Positions 19,888 to 29,942 are shown, counted from the first letter of the stretch. The stretch: 64,000 bases of DNA from Bdellovibrio sp. ZAP7 (GCA_945874535.1 CAMCGZ010000013.1:1-64000), one strand, 5' to 3'. A program made the numbers and translations. Notes: generated from the sequence alone by a model not told the origin.

Positions 19888-21498
19888 TCAGTTGAAAATG
19901 GGCAATCTTGAAATGTCGTTCTTCATCACCACAATCATGATGAGGAGAATGAACACGAGACCGACAGTCTGAGCCACCTCGAGTTGCTTCAGGGACAGGG
20001 CTCTGCCCCGGATCGCCTCGATGCCGAGCAATACGATGTGCCCACCGTCCAAAACAGGAATCGGCAGGATATTCAACACCCCGAGGCCGATCGAAAGGAT
20101 CGCCATCATTCTCAGGAAATCCATGAGACCGCGACTGATCGAGTCTCCAGCCAGCTTCCCGATCAGAATCGGCCCACCCAGCGACTTCACCGATACCTGG
20201 CCTTGAACCATCTTTCCAATCGACACGATGTTGCGGACACTCAAGTCGATCATCCTGCCAACACCCTTGTATACGAGAACAAATGGGTTGAGGATACGCT
20301 CGATCACCATCTCGGGTTCGAGCATGGTTGCGACCGGAATGACGCCGACTGTGAACTGTTTCAGGGTTTTCAGCATCGGATCACGCTCGGTGGTCATGGT
20401 CGGAATGACCTCGTAAGTGACGGTCTTCCCTTCCCTGACGACAGTCAGATTCAACTTGCCGTGGGCCTCTCCCGCTTTCTGGATATTCTTGCGGAGCTCG
20501 AAAAAGCTCCGGATCGGGACCGCGTTCACGGCCACCAGCTGATCGCCTTTCCGGATTCCGATTTTCTCTGCCGGGGACTCCTTCACCGCCTGCTCCACGA
20601 ACAACTCCGAAGAGAAAATTCCGAGATCGGTTCCGGGATTACCTGTGGACTTCGCTTCGATTGTGACCTCACGGACCTTTTGGTCGGACTTGACCTCAAA
20701 ACGGAACGGAGGAGTCGCACCGGAATAAGCCGACTCGAACTCTTCAAAGCTCTTCAACGGCTTGCCCATGAATGACACCAGTTCGTCTCCGGTTTTCAAT
20801 CCAGCCTTCCCGGCGGCACTCTGAGGGGAGGAAATCCCGATCTTGCCCGAGCGCCCCGAAGGAATCAGACCATCGAGGTTCCCGACAGGCTTGTTCTCTC
20901 CATATTGGGTGAAGCCGTCTTCGGTTCCGGTCCTGGCCCGGAGACTCATGCGAGCGGAGGATCTCTCCACTTCGAGAACGACCTCGCTCGCTGGACGGTC
21001 AGATATCTTCTGCATCAGTTCTTCAAACTTCGATACCGGCTCACCCGCAACGGAAAGGATCTTGTCGCCGGGACGGAGCCCCGCGGTTGCTGCAGGGGTA
21101 TCGGGAAGAACCCGCCCCACCACTGTCGCCACCTGTTGCTCGCCGATCGCCATCATGGCCATGAACACGAGTGCAGCCCAGATGAAATTGAACAAAGGGC
21201 CGCCGAAAAAAATGAAAAACCGCTTCCAAGGCACCTGGGAATGAAGGGCCCGCTTCCGCTCCTCATCTGTGAGGGGAGCCGTCGGATCTTCTCCCAACAG
21301 CTTCACATACCCACCGAGGGGAATGGCTGAAAGGCGGAACTCGGTTTCTCCGAAAGTCTTCTTCCACAAGACCGGACCGAAACCGACCGAGAATGCATCG
21401 GCACGGACACCGAAAAGTTTGGCAAAAAGAAAATGCCCGAGCTCATGCACGACCACGAGCGGAATCAAAACGACCACGAAACCGATTAAAGAAATCAC
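19888..21498 (-). CDS. rseP: Site-2 protease RseP/RasP family zinc metalloprotease
   Basis: VVHELGHFLFAKLFGVRADAFSVGFGP; three PDZ-like segments; NILPIPVLDGGHI. Confidence 0.94.
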   Translation of the reverse strand: MISLIGFVVVLIPLVVVHELGHFLFAKLFGVRADAFSVGFGPVLWKKTFGETEFRLSAIPLGGYVKLLGEDPTAPLTDEERKRALHSQVPWKRFFIFFGGPLFNFIWAALVFMAMMAIGEQQVATVVGRVLPDTPAATAGLRPGDKILSVAGEPVSKFEELMQKISDRPASEVVLEVERSSARMSLRARTGTEDGFTQYGENKPVGNLDGLIPSGRSGKIGISSPQSAAGKAGLKTGDELVSFMGKPLKSFEEFESAYSGATPPFRFEVKSDQKVREVTIEAKSTGNPGTDLGIFSSELFVEQAVKESPAEKIGIRKGDQLVAVNAVPIRSFFELRKNIQKAGEAHGKLNLTVVREGKTVTYEVIPTMTTERDPMLKTLKQFTVGVIPVATMLEPEMVIERILNPFVLVYKGVGRMIDLSVRNIVSIGKMVQGQVSVKSLGGPILIGKLAGDSISRGLMDFLRMMAILSIGLGVLNILPIPVLDGGHIVLLGIEAIRGRALSLKQLEVAQTVGLVFILLIMIVVMKNDISRLPIFN

Positions 21499-21550
21499 CA
21501 GGACACCTTCACTTTCGTCTACCTAGAATAGCGGGATTGGCGCCGTGATC

Positions 21551-22417
21551 CTAGCCCAAATACCGGAGCATCAAGTATGTGACGGGGAGCGCGAAAACCA
21601 CCCCGTCAAAACGATCCATGAATCCACCGTGCCCCGGCAGAATGGATCCGGAGTCCTTCTCCTTGGAAGCCCGCTTCAAAAGACTCTCCGCAAGATCACC
21701 GACAATCCCGGCCGCACTCAAAGTCAAAATCATAACGCCCACGAACCACGGGGACTCATAGGGGAGAAACCACCCGGCATAGGCGCCCGCCAGGAGGCAG
21801 GCACCCAAAGTTCCGCCCCAGGCCCCTTCCCAGGTCTTCTTCGGACTCACCATCTCGAACAGTTTGCGTTTCCCGAAGAAACGCCCTGCAAAATAGGCAA
21901 AGGTATCGCCCGACCAGATGACAATCATGGTGAGCATGAGCCAATGCTTACCCTCGATCATGCTGCGAATTCCGACCATCAGGAGCGGAAACCAGACACA
22001 GTACATCCAACCGAATCCGAGCGACATCAACTCCCGGACATGGGCACTGAGCGCCTCCGTACCTTCCGTGCTGTTGAGCGCATCACGACCGCCGTATCCG
22101 AGCACCCGTGGGACTGTGAAAAGGAAGTAGAGGAAAAAGAGCACGAAGGGAACCAGCGCGAGGACCACCGCAGGCAGACCCACCGGAATCACATAATTGA
22201 GTGCGTGTGCGATCGTTCCGACAAGCAACATGAGGAAGGTTTTTTCACGCGCGTCGGCAAGACCGAGAAACATCCTGCAAAACTCATACAGCATGCCCAT
22301 CGAGACCACCCAGGCGAAGAACGCGACTCCCCCGACCCCGAGACCGAGCAGCAGCCAGAGAATCACCGGTACTCCGACCAGTGCCGTTAAGATACGCTTC
22401 TTCAAATTTTCATTCAT
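21551..22417 (-). CDS. cdsA: Phosphatidate cytidylyltransferase
   Basis: Polytopic; SPKKTWEGAWGG and LPGHGGFMDRFDGVVFALPVTY signature. Confidence 0.93.
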   Translation of the reverse strand: MNENLKKRILTALVGVPVILWLLLGLGVGGVAFFAWVVSMGMLYEFCRMFLGLADAREKTFLMLLVGTIAHALNYVIPVGLPAVVLALVPFVLFFLYFLFTVPRVLGYGGRDALNSTEGTEALSAHVRELMSLGFGWMYCVWFPLLMVGIRSMIEGKHWLMLTMIVIWSGDTFAYFAGRFFGKRKLFEMVSPKKTWEGAWGGTLGACLLAGAYAGWFLPYESPWFVGVMILTLSAAGIVGDLAESLLKRASKEKDSGSILPGHGGFMDRFDGVVFALPVTYLMLRYLG

Positions 22418-23130
22418 AATCCGCCAAACCGGCGCTTTCTAGCGCCATAACGACCCAGTGACTTCCGGAACTCACTCACATTGAAGTCGGGCCAAAGGGT
22501 ATCGGGAAAATCGAACTCGGCATAAGAGCACTGCCACAAAAGGAAATTACTGAGTCTCTGCTCGCCACTGGTCCGGATCATGAAATCCACATCTGAATGT
22601 TCCCCCAGACCGGAGCTCCAGAGCCTGCCCTCGACGGTGGCTTCCGTGATCTCCGAAGATTTCATCATTCCATTCTCGCATTCCGAAGCGATCTTCCGGA
22701 CCGCATCGGTGAGCTCGGCCCGCGATCCGTAAGAGAGAGCGAACACGAGATCCATTTTCTCACCGTCGGCAAGGGTCTCCATCGCCTGGGAAAGCTCCCT
22801 CCGTGCTTCTTCCGGAAGCCTGGTCCACTCTCCGATCACCCGGAGACGGATGCCGTTCTTCTTCAGTTCCGCCACTTCGCGACGGATGTATTTGCGCAGA
22901 AGAGTCCACAAGACCGAAAGCTCTTCCTCGGGGCGCTTCCAGTTTTCGGTGGAGAAGGCATAGAGGGTCAGGGCACGGACGCCGAGAGTCCTGCACTCAC
23001 GAACGATTTCACGGACCCGGGCTGCGCCACGGATGTGTCCGTAAAAACGGGGATACCCCCGCGAAACGGCCCAACGGCCGTTTCCATCCATGATGATTGC
23101 AATGTGGGCGGGCAGAGTGGAAGCAGTCAC
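22414..23130 (-). CDS. uppS: Isoprenyl (undecaprenyl) diphosphate synthase
   Basis: IAIIMDGNGRWA, ALTLYAFSTENWKRP, IRTSGEQRLSNFLLWQCSYAEF. Confidence 0.95.
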   Translation of the reverse strand: MTASTLPAHIAIIMDGNGRWAVSRGYPRFYGHIRGAARVREIVRECRTLGVRALTLYAFSTENWKRPEEELSVLWTLLRKYIRREVAELKKNGIRLRVIGEWTRLPEEARRELSQAMETLADGEKMDLVFALSYGSRAELTDAVRKIASECENGMMKSSEITEATVEGRLWSSGLGEHSDVDFMIRTSGEQRLSNFLLWQCSYAEFDFPDTLWPDFNVSEFRKSLGRYGARKRRFGGL

Positions 23131-23137
23131 GACTGGA

Positions 23138-23692
23138 CTAGATCGTCATGATCTCTTTTTCTTTGGTCGCGATGATCTTGTCGATATCGGCGACTTTCTC
23201 GTCAGTCTTCTTCTGGACCTGCTCTTGGAATTTTTTGGACTCATCCGCGGAGATGGCTTTGTCTTTCTCCTGCTTCTTCACGTCTTCATTCGCATCACGG
23301 CGGTGATTCCGGATGGCGATTTTGGCGTCCTCACCCATTTTTTTGATCATCTTCACCATTTCTTTACGGCGCTCCTCGGTGAGTGGCGGCATGGTGATGC
23401 GAATGACCTTTCCGTCATTCTGTGGAGTGAAACCGACGTTCGCCTCGAGAATGGCTTTCTCGATGGCACCCAGCATGTTCGTCTCCCAGGCCACGATCTG
23501 GATGGTCCGGGCATCGGGGGTCGTCAGGTTGGCAACCTGGCTGATGGCGGTTTTTGAACCGTAATAGTCGACATGGACGTGATCGATCAGCGCAGTGGAA
23601 GCGCGTCCGGTCCGGACCTTCAGAAGATCCTTCTGGAGAGACTGGATGGTTTTATCGGATTGTGCGGTCAGGTCTGTAAGTGCTTTAGACAT
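23138..23692 (-). CDS. frr: Ribosome recycling factor
   Basis: LLKVRTGRASTALIDHVHVDYYGSKTAISQVANLTTPDARTIQI; 184 aa. Confidence 0.96.
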   Translation of the reverse strand: MSKALTDLTAQSDKTIQSLQKDLLKVRTGRASTALIDHVHVDYYGSKTAISQVANLTTPDARTIQIVAWETNMLGAIEKAILEANVGFTPQNDGKVIRITMPPLTEERRKEMVKMIKKMGEDAKIAIRNHRRDANEDVKKQEKDKAISADESKKFQEQVQKKTDEKVADIDKIIATKEKEIMTI

Positions 23693-23716
23693 GGTGTCCT
23701 CCTTGGAAAATCGGTT

Positions 23717-24433
23717 TCAAACATGAACCAGGGTGCCGATGGCCTCACCCCGGATGACTTTGGCCATCGCTCCGCGCTCGCGCAGATTGAAGACGATGAT
23801 CGGAAGCTTGTTGTCCATACAAAGCGAAATGGCCGTGGAGTCCATGACCTTGAGACGCTTCTGGAGCACATCCATGTAGGTCAGATCCTCGAACCGGGTC
23901 GCTTCGGGATGGAGTTTCGGATCGGCTGTGTAGATGCCGTCGACGCTGGTTCCCTTCAGCAACACCTGGCAATTCATTTCCATGGCCCGGAGCGCGGCAG
24001 TGGTGTCGGTGGTGAAGTAGGGGCTTCCCACACCGGCTGCGAAAATGACAACCCGGCCTTTTTCCAGATGGCGTACCGCTTTACGGCGGATGTAAGGCTC
24101 GGCAAGCGCGCGCATCTCGATCGCGGACTGAACCCGGGTATAAACGTTTTTGCGTTCGAGCGAGTCCTGGAGAGCGAGGCAATTCAGAACGGTTGCCAAC
24201 ATTCCCATGTAATCGGCAGTCGCCCGATCCATACCCTTGGTCGCACCCTTCACCCCGCGGAAGATATTCCCCCCGCCGACAACGATTGCGACCTCGGTTC
24301 CGGCATCCCGGAGCTCTTTCACCTCATTGGCGATCACATCCAGGGTGTCGGTATCGATTCCGTATCCGAGATCCCCGGCCAGGGCCTCTCCGGACAACTT
24401 CAACAGAACTCTTTTGTATGGTTCTCTTTTCAT
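23717..24433 (-). CDS. pyrH: UMP kinase
   Basis: [34 protein letters not shown]. Confidence 0.96.
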   Translation of the reverse strand: MKREPYKRVLLKLSGEALAGDLGYGIDTDTLDVIANEVKELRDAGTEVAIVVGGGNIFRGVKGATKGMDRATADYMGMLATVLNCLALQDSLERKNVYTRVQSAIEMRALAEPYIRRKAVRHLEKGRVVIFAAGVGSPYFTTDTTAALRAMEMNCQVLLKGTSVDGIYTADPKLHPEATRFEDLTYMDVLQKRLKVMDSTAISLCMDNKLPIIVFNLRERGAMAKVIRGEAIGTLVHV

Positions 24434-24440
24434 AGTGACG

Positions 24441-24476
24441 AAAAAAAAGGGGCCTTGATCGAAATCAAGGCCCCCC
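24441..24476 (-). terminator. Rho-independent terminator between tsf and pyrH
   Basis: Minus-strand GGGGGGCCTTGATTTCGATCAAGGCCCCTTTTTTTT. Confidence 0.92.
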
Positions 24477-24481
24477 AGTTC

Positions 24482-25387
24482 TCAGTGTTGGGTCTCCTCG
24501 GCGGCGACTTCAACGCCATCACCCAGCACAAAGCGGGTGAAACGGGCGATGCTGATCGTCTCGCCGATCGACTTACCGATCTCGTTGGTCAGCGCTTCGA
24601 TCGTCTTCTTGTCGTCTTTGACGAACTTCTGGCGGATCAGACAAGTTTCTTCATAGTACTTGTTGATCTTCCCGGAAGCGATCTTCTCGAGTACGTCAGC
24701 GGGCTTGTTCTGCCCCTGAAGTTGAGCGAGAGCGATTTCCTTCTCCTTGGTCACCACATCAGCAGGCACTTCCTCGGGCTTGAGGTAGAGCGGGCTTGCG
24801 GCCGCAACATGCATGCACAGATCGCGGATGTAACCGGCGAATGGCTCCTGGGCGGCCTTGGATGCGTTGGCAAGATTCACCTCGGCCAACACGCCCACTT
24901 TTCCACCCATGTGGATGTAGCTCTTCACTTCTTTGCCTGCGGCGATCGGATAGCGGGCGAAGCGACGGACCATGATGTTCTCACCCAGTGCCGCGATGGC
25001 TTCCTTGACGAACTCTTCCACGGTCGCACCCGAATCCATTTTCTGGGTCAGGAGGGCTGTGGCGTTCTCAGGGTTGGCTTTTGCGATGTGACGGGCGATT
25101 CCGGTCACGAACTTCTGGAAATTCTCCGTCTTGGCGACGAAGTCGGTTTCACAGTTCACTTCCACGATCACAGCGGCCTTCTGGTCGGTGTCGATCAGGG
25201 AGAATACAGTCCCGTCTTTAGCGGTTCGTCCGGCCTTTTTTGAGGCGGATGCGATCCCCTTCTTACGGAGGTATTCGATGGCTTTATCGAAGTCACCCGC
25301 GTTTTCAGTGAGTGCCTTCTTGCAATCCATCATTCCCGCGCCGGTACGCTCGCGGAGCTTGGCTACCTGTTCAGCAGTGATTTGCAT
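24482..25387 (-). CDS. tsf: Elongation factor Ts
   Basis: VAKLRERTGAGMMDCKKALTENAGD; VEVNCETDFVAK. Confidence 0.97.
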   Translation of the reverse strand: MQITAEQVAKLRERTGAGMMDCKKALTENAGDFDKAIEYLRKKGIASASKKAGRTAKDGTVFSLIDTDQKAAVIVEVNCETDFVAKTENFQKFVTGIARHIAKANPENATALLTQKMDSGATVEEFVKEAIAALGENIMVRRFARYPIAAGKEVKSYIHMGGKVGVLAEVNLANASKAAQEPFAGYIRDLCMHVAAASPLYLKPEEVPADVVTKEKEIALAQLQGQNKPADVLEKIASGKINKYYEETCLIRQKFVKDDKKTIEALTNEIGKSIGETISIARFTRFVLGDGVEVAAEETQH

Positions 25388-25407
25388 AGTCAGGATTCCT
25401 TTCAGGA

Positions 25408-26256
25408 TTACTTGGTTTCGGGTTCAGTGGTTTCAGTCTGTTCCATCGCCTCGAGATCGGCGGCGTCCACACCCTTCAGGTCGATGTCCCCTTCGAAACG
25501 GGAGACTTTCTTGCCAGCAGAATCGTCTTCGTCCTTAGAGGAAGCGGAGCCAGCGGCGCGGAGCTTCTCCTGGTGAACGGTCGTGCCTTCGAGGCAAGCA
25601 TCAGCGATCATTTTGGCGAAAAGATTGACCGCACGGAATGCGTCGTCGTTTCCTGGAATCACGAAATCGATCCCGGAAGGGTCACAGTTCGTGTCGACGA
25701 TAGCGACAGTTGGAATTCCGAGACGACGGGCTTCCTTGATCGCATTCGCTTCTTTGGTGGTGTCGATGATGAACATCGCGCCCGGAAGCTTCTTCATTTC
25801 CTGGATCCCGCCGAGACCGCGCTTCAGTTTGGTGAGCTCGCGATCAAAACCGGATTGTTCTTTCTTGGTGTAGTCATTCCAGCCATCGGTGGCCTTCAAA
25901 GACTCGATCTTCTTCAGACGGTCAATGGATGCTTTCACGGTTTGGAAATTGGTGAGCATGCCGCCGAGCCAGCGCTCGGTGACGTAGTACATTCCAGCGC
26001 GCTGAGCTTCTTTTTCGACCACTTCCTTGGCTTGCTTCTTGGTGCCGACGAAGATCACTTTCTTGCCTTCGGCAGTGACAGACTTGATGAAATCGCAGGC
26101 CTTGCGGGCGCGATCGACAGTCTGCTGGAGGTCCACGATATAGATCCCGTTGCGGGCACCGTAGACGTAAGGTTTCATTTTAGGGTTCCAGTGATTGGTC
26201 TGATGACCGAAGTGGACCCCAGCTTCGAGCATGTCTTTCATGGAGATAGTAGGCAT
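25408..26256 (-). CDS. rpsB: 30S ribosomal protein S2
   Basis: SMKDMLEAGVHFGHQTNHWNPKMKPYVYGARNGIYIVDLQQT. Confidence 0.97.
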   Translation of the reverse strand: MPTISMKDMLEAGVHFGHQTNHWNPKMKPYVYGARNGIYIVDLQQTVDRARKACDFIKSVTAEGKKVIFVGTKKQAKEVVEKEAQRAGMYYVTERWLGGMLTNFQTVKASIDRLKKIESLKATDGWNDYTKKEQSGFDRELTKLKRGLGGIQEMKKLPGAMFIIDTTKEANAIKEARRLGIPTVAIVDTNCDPSGIDFVIPGNDDAFRAVNLFAKMIADACLEGTTVHQEKLRAAGSASSKDEDDSAGKKVSRFEGDIDLKGVDAADLEAMEQTETTEPETK

Positions 26257-26477
26257 TGCCTGTTTCCTTTCCGATTGAAGCGGGAATGCAAATCGTCTTC
26301 TTTTCAGGAAAGGATTTGGAGATCCCGCGGTTATTCCTCCACTTCCTGAATCAGGGCCCCCGAGGGAACCTTGACACCACGTTTAATTGGAAGTGTGTGT
26401 AGTAGTGCAATGGAATAGCCCAAAAGGCAGATTTCCGCAATGCTGTTCTCGTGACGCCGCGGGGATAGCGCGGCGCA

Positions 26478-26927
26478 CTAATCAAAAGGTCCTGCCTCCA
26501 CCGGCTCGGGTGCATGCCCCGTACCGCTACCGGCATCGGTGATGGCACAAGTCTGAGACCGGGCACCGGTCCTGACCCGGGTGTAAACCTGCCCCGACGG
26601 AGCAGCGATCGGCGCCGGTGTGGTCACAGGCATGCGAGGGCCCCACACTCAGGTCGGTAACTCCGGAAGAGAACCCCGGAACCACCACAGGCGCAAAAGA
26701 AGGCACGGTGTTTCCAGTGCCGTCTCCCGTGATGACAGATTTACCCCAACACAACAGCGAGCTGTTCCGAGAAATCCGACAGGGATTCCGAAATGGGCGG
26801 GGAGAGGAAACGGGGTCGGCGTGGGAGTTGCCAAAACCGTGAGGATCACGACGCGCTCTTCCACCGACGTGGTGCACGCAGCAACAAGGAGCAAAAATAC
26901 ACCTGCCAGGGCCTGGATCCGAAACAC
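26478..26927 (-). pseudogene. Decayed RCC1-repeat-type lipoprotein gene
   Basis: Lipobox start MFRIQALAGVFLLLVAACTTS in one frame; SSLLCWGKSVITGDGTGNTVPSFAPVVVPGFSSGVTDLSVGPSHAC in a second; QVYTRVRTGARSQTCAITDAGSG...stop in a third. This implies at least two frameshifts. Confidence 0.55.
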
Positions 26928-26974
26928 TCCCCGACTTCCCTTCGCTCCTGAATGCTGATAAATCTCACAGAATC

Positions 26975-27262
26975 GTGAGCAACGCCGATCCCTTCGAGAA
27001 ATTCCGCACCTTGTTAGAGGCCCATTACACCTTTCCTTGCGTGTACACCCATAAGTTCATCGGAAAGAACTCCACCATCTTCAAAACCTCGGTCGAGGAA
27101 TTCGAAAAGAAATTCATCGGGCTCACTCGGAGCGGCGAACGCCTGAGCGCCTCCGGTAAACACCTTTCCCTGACCTACGAATACCATGCCGCGAACGCGA
27201 ATGAGGTGATCGCGCTCGCAGTCGAAACGCAAAAGATCAACGACCTGATCTACATCCTCTAG
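26975..27262 (+). CDS. DUF493/YbeD-family protein
   Basis: 95 aa; FPCVYTHKFIGKNS...LTYEYHAANANEVIALAVETQKINDLIYIL pattern. Confidence 0.75.
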   Translation: MSNADPFEKFRTLLEAHYTFPCVYTHKFIGKNSTIFKTSVEEFEKKFIGLTRSGERLSASGKHLSLTYEYHAANANEVIALAVETQKINDLIYIL

Positions 27263-27271
27263 CCGGACAAC

Positions 27272-28264
27272 TTAAAACTTCACCCGCCCCAGCATCTCGT
27301 CGGTGACAGGATCAGTGGTGAGAGCCAAGGCTCGAGTGCGCGCTTCCTCTCCGAGCAAGGTGGAAAGGTAGCGCTCCGTGTGGCTGGCCAGGATCACCAC
27401 GATGGTTTTTCCGGCATGCTCCGACTTGGAAGCCAGACGGAGAGCCGCGACAATGGCGGCACCCGAACTGATCCCCACCGGCACGCCCTCTTCCCGGATC
27501 ACCTTTTTGGCCATGGCGAGCGCCTCTTCGCTCGAGACGGTCTCGACGGAATCGAGCAAACTGCGATCGAAGTTTTTGGGAACGAATCCGGCACCGATGC
27601 CCTGAATCTTGTGCGGGCCGGGCTTGCCGCCCGAGATGACCGGAGATTCGGCAGGCTCGACCGCCACCATCTGGAGCGAGGGTTTTTGCTCCTTCAGGAA
27701 CTTACCGACTCCGCTGAAGGTTCCGCCGGTGCCGACACCCGACACGACCAGATCCACCGTGCCTGCGGTGTCGTTCCAGATCTCGGGACCGGTGGTGCGG
27801 TAATGAATGAGCGGGTTGTCGCCGTTCTCGAACTGCCGGGGCATGTAGGCGTTCGGAGTCTGCGAGAGCAGATCGATCGATTTGGCGATCGCGCCCTTCA
27901 TACCGAGCGAACCGGGTGTCAGGACGAGGTCGGCGCCAAGAAGCAGGAGGAGCGTCCGACGCTCTTGCGACATCGTCTCGGGCATGACGAGCGTGAGCGG
28001 ATAGCCCTTGGCTGCGCAAACAAAAGCGAGACCGATGCCGGTGTTACCAGAGGTGGGCTCGATGAGCCGCATGCCAGGCTTGAGCTCGCCGGATTTTTCG
28101 GCCTCAGTGATCATGCTCATCGCGATCCGGTCTTTGACCGAGCCGAGCGGATTGAAGAACTCGAGCTTAAAGAGCACGCGTGCCGGAAGCCCACGAGTGA
28201 GCTTCTGGAAGGGAACGAGCGGAGTGGAACCGATGGTGTCGAGAATGGAAGCGTGAATGGCCAT
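27272..28264 (-). CDS. cysK: Cysteine synthase A (O-acetylserine sulfhydrylase)
   Basis: ILDTIGSTPLVPFQKL; NPLGSVKDRIAMSMI; PTSGNTGIGLAFVCAAKGYP. Confidence 0.93.
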   Translation of the reverse strand: MAIHASILDTIGSTPLVPFQKLTRGLPARVLFKLEFFNPLGSVKDRIAMSMITEAEKSGELKPGMRLIEPTSGNTGIGLAFVCAAKGYPLTLVMPETMSQERRTLLLLLGADLVLTPGSLGMKGAIAKSIDLLSQTPNAYMPRQFENGDNPLIHYRTTGPEIWNDTAGTVDLVVSGVGTGGTFSGVGKFLKEQKPSLQMVAVEPAESPVISGGKPGPHKIQGIGAGFVPKNFDRSLLDSVETVSSEEALAMAKKVIREEGVPVGISSGAAIVAALRLASKSEHAGKTIVVILASHTERYLSTLLGEEARTRALALTTDPVTDEMLGRVKF

Positions 28265-28292
28265 AGGTAAGATATTAACAGGTTCTGAGCGA

Positions 28293-28670
28293 TTATTTTT
28301 CCAAATTGCGAATCGCCACCGATTCGAGCTCATCTAGCGTGAGATAATCGAGCAGACTTTCGTGTGTCGCCTCGAGCACCAGGGGCGTACGGATCCCGGC
28401 ACGGAAGGCCTGAACATAACGGCCGGCGCAGACACACCACTGATCGCCGGGCTTCAGGCCGGGGAATCCGTATTGGGGTGCGGGGGTACTGAGATCGTTC
28501 CCGGCCTTTTGTTGAAACTCGAGGAACTCCGCGGTGACCCGAACACAGGCGGTGTGCTCGCCGGCATCCTCAGCGTCGGTTTCACAACAGCCGTTCCGGA
28601 AGAATCCGGTCAATGGGTCGCGGGAACAGGTTCGAAGCGGAGTGCCGAGGACATTTTTTTGGAGTGACAT
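28293..28670 (-). CDS. DUF2237 family protein
   Basis: KNVLGTPLRTCSRDPLTGFFRNGCCETDAEDAGEHTACVRVT...GDQWCVCAGRYVQAF. Confidence 0.8.
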   Translation of the reverse strand: MSLQKNVLGTPLRTCSRDPLTGFFRNGCCETDAEDAGEHTACVRVTAEFLEFQQKAGNDLSTPAPQYGFPGLKPGDQWCVCAGRYVQAFRAGIRTPLVLEATHESLLDYLTLDELESVAIRNLEK

Positions 28671-28747
28671 GGGCGACATTCTAGCTCGGGAAAAAGGTTT
28701 GGCAACCTTAACGCAACGCTCAGCACTCCCATAGGTCCCCATTGTAT

Positions 28748-28762
28748 TATTATTGCATAATA
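28748..28762. promoter_or_regulatory. AT-rich inverted repeat TATTAT-TGC-ATAATA upstream of the MBL-rhodanese-YeiH operon
   Basis: Perfect 6-bp arms with a 3-bp spacer, in an unusually AT-rich stretch 24 bp before the predicted start. Confidence 0.5.
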
Positions 28763-28786
28763 TTATATAAGAGTTATATTTACAGA

Positions 28787-29518
28787 ATGAGCAACACTTC
28801 CGTCAAATCCTTCCAATCCCTCTGCCTCGACGGATCTTCCCTTCCGGATTCTTGGGAACTGAAAACGCTGGTGAACGGCGACAATCTGACCTATCTCGCA
28901 TTCCACAACCGGACCCGCGAGGCGATCTGGGTGGATCCCCTGAAGGATGACTTCGACCTCACTCTGGAGATTTCGAGAGAGCTCGCGGACTACCGCTTCG
29001 TTGCAGTGATCGATACTCACACCCATGCGGATCACTTGAGCTCTGCGAGTGAGCTCTCCCGCGCACTCGACACGCCCTTGGTGATGCATCGGAACGCGCC
29101 CTCTTCAAAGGTGGACTTCCGAGTGAGCCGAGATACGCACCTTTCTACCGCTGCGGGACCACTCCGATTCCTGATCACTCCGGGCCACACCTGGGACAGC
29201 CTGACCCCGATTTGGGGCCCCTTTGTCTTCACAGGGGATACCGTGTTTTACGCGGACACCGGGCGTGACGATCTGCCGACCGGGAATCCGGCAGAACATT
29301 ATGAAAGTCTTCAAAAACTGAAGGTGGCGATCCGGCCGGAACAAGTGGTACTACCCGGTCACGATCTCGAGGGAGGTCGATTCAGCAGCTGGGAAACCCA
29401 ACTCCGGATCAATCCGGCCCTGCGCCAGACCCTGGAGGAGTACCTCGAGGATGGGGGATCCTGGGTGGGCAGTCCGCCGAAGCTGTTGAAGGAGTCCCTG
29501 TTCTATAATTTCAAGTGA
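28787..29518 (+). CDS. MBL-fold hydrolase, ETHE1/persulfide dioxygenase-like
   Basis: DTHTHADHLSSASELSR, TPGHTWDSL, VFTGDTVFYADTGRDDLPTG, VLPGHD. Confidence 0.85.
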   Translation: MSNTSVKSFQSLCLDGSSLPDSWELKTLVNGDNLTYLAFHNRTREAIWVDPLKDDFDLTLEISRELADYRFVAVIDTHTHADHLSSASELSRALDTPLVMHRNAPSSKVDFRVSRDTHLSTAAGPLRFLITPGHTWDSLTPIWGPFVFTGDTVFYADTGRDDLPTGNPAEHYESLQKLKVAIRPEQVVLPGHDLEGGRFSSWETQLRINPALRQTLEEYLEDGGSWVGSPPKLLKESLFYNFK

Positions 29519-29528
29519 GGAGAATCCC

Positions 29529-29942
29529 ATGACGAAAAAAAATATCCTGAATGCTTTTTTGATGGCCTTAGCTGCGACAGTGCTTTTTCTCCAATCGGGT
29601 TTGGCGAACCGACTCTCGAAGCATCACATTGCGGCTGAAGAAGCGGTCAAGATTGCAAAAGCAAGCGATGGAATTTTTGTCGATGTCCGTGAAAAAGACG
29701 AAGTCGATGCCGGAATGCTTGAAGGCGCGAAATGGATCCCGCTCTCCGGCCTGAAAGAGAACTCGGCAACTGCAGAAGCCGAGCTTGCCAAGCTGGAACG
29801 TTCGAAAGAAATCCTCCTCTACTGCCGGAGCGGAAACCGCTCGGGGCAGGCTGCTTCCATCCTCGAAAAACGCGGATTCAAGGTCCGGAATGCCGGGAGC
29901 TATTCGGGACTGCTCGGTGCCGGATTGAAGTCGACCCGATGA
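29529..29942 (+). CDS. Secreted/membrane rhodanese-like sulfurtransferase
   Basis: Signal-like N-terminus; active-site loop LLYCRSGNRSGQAA. Confidence 0.9.
   Translation: MTKKNILNAFLMALAATVLFLQSGLANRLSKHHIAAEEAVKIAKASDGIFVDVREKDEVDAGMLEGAKWIPLSGLKENSATAEAELAKLERSKEILLYCRSGNRSGQAASILEKRGFKVRNAGSYSGLLGAGLKSTR

Noticed and set aside
21545-22390. 281-aa plus-strand ORF opposite cdsA
   Set aside because: Antisense to cdsA, low-complexity His/Glu/Pro composition, no homology features.
23573-25243. 556-aa plus-strand ORF opposite frr/pyrH/tsf
   Set aside because: Spans three real genes and a terminator on the other strand; shadow ORF.
26351-26566. Small minus-strand ORFs around the decayed RCC1 locus as independent genes
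   Set aside because: Their readable similarity is split among frames and is better explained by one frameshifted gene.
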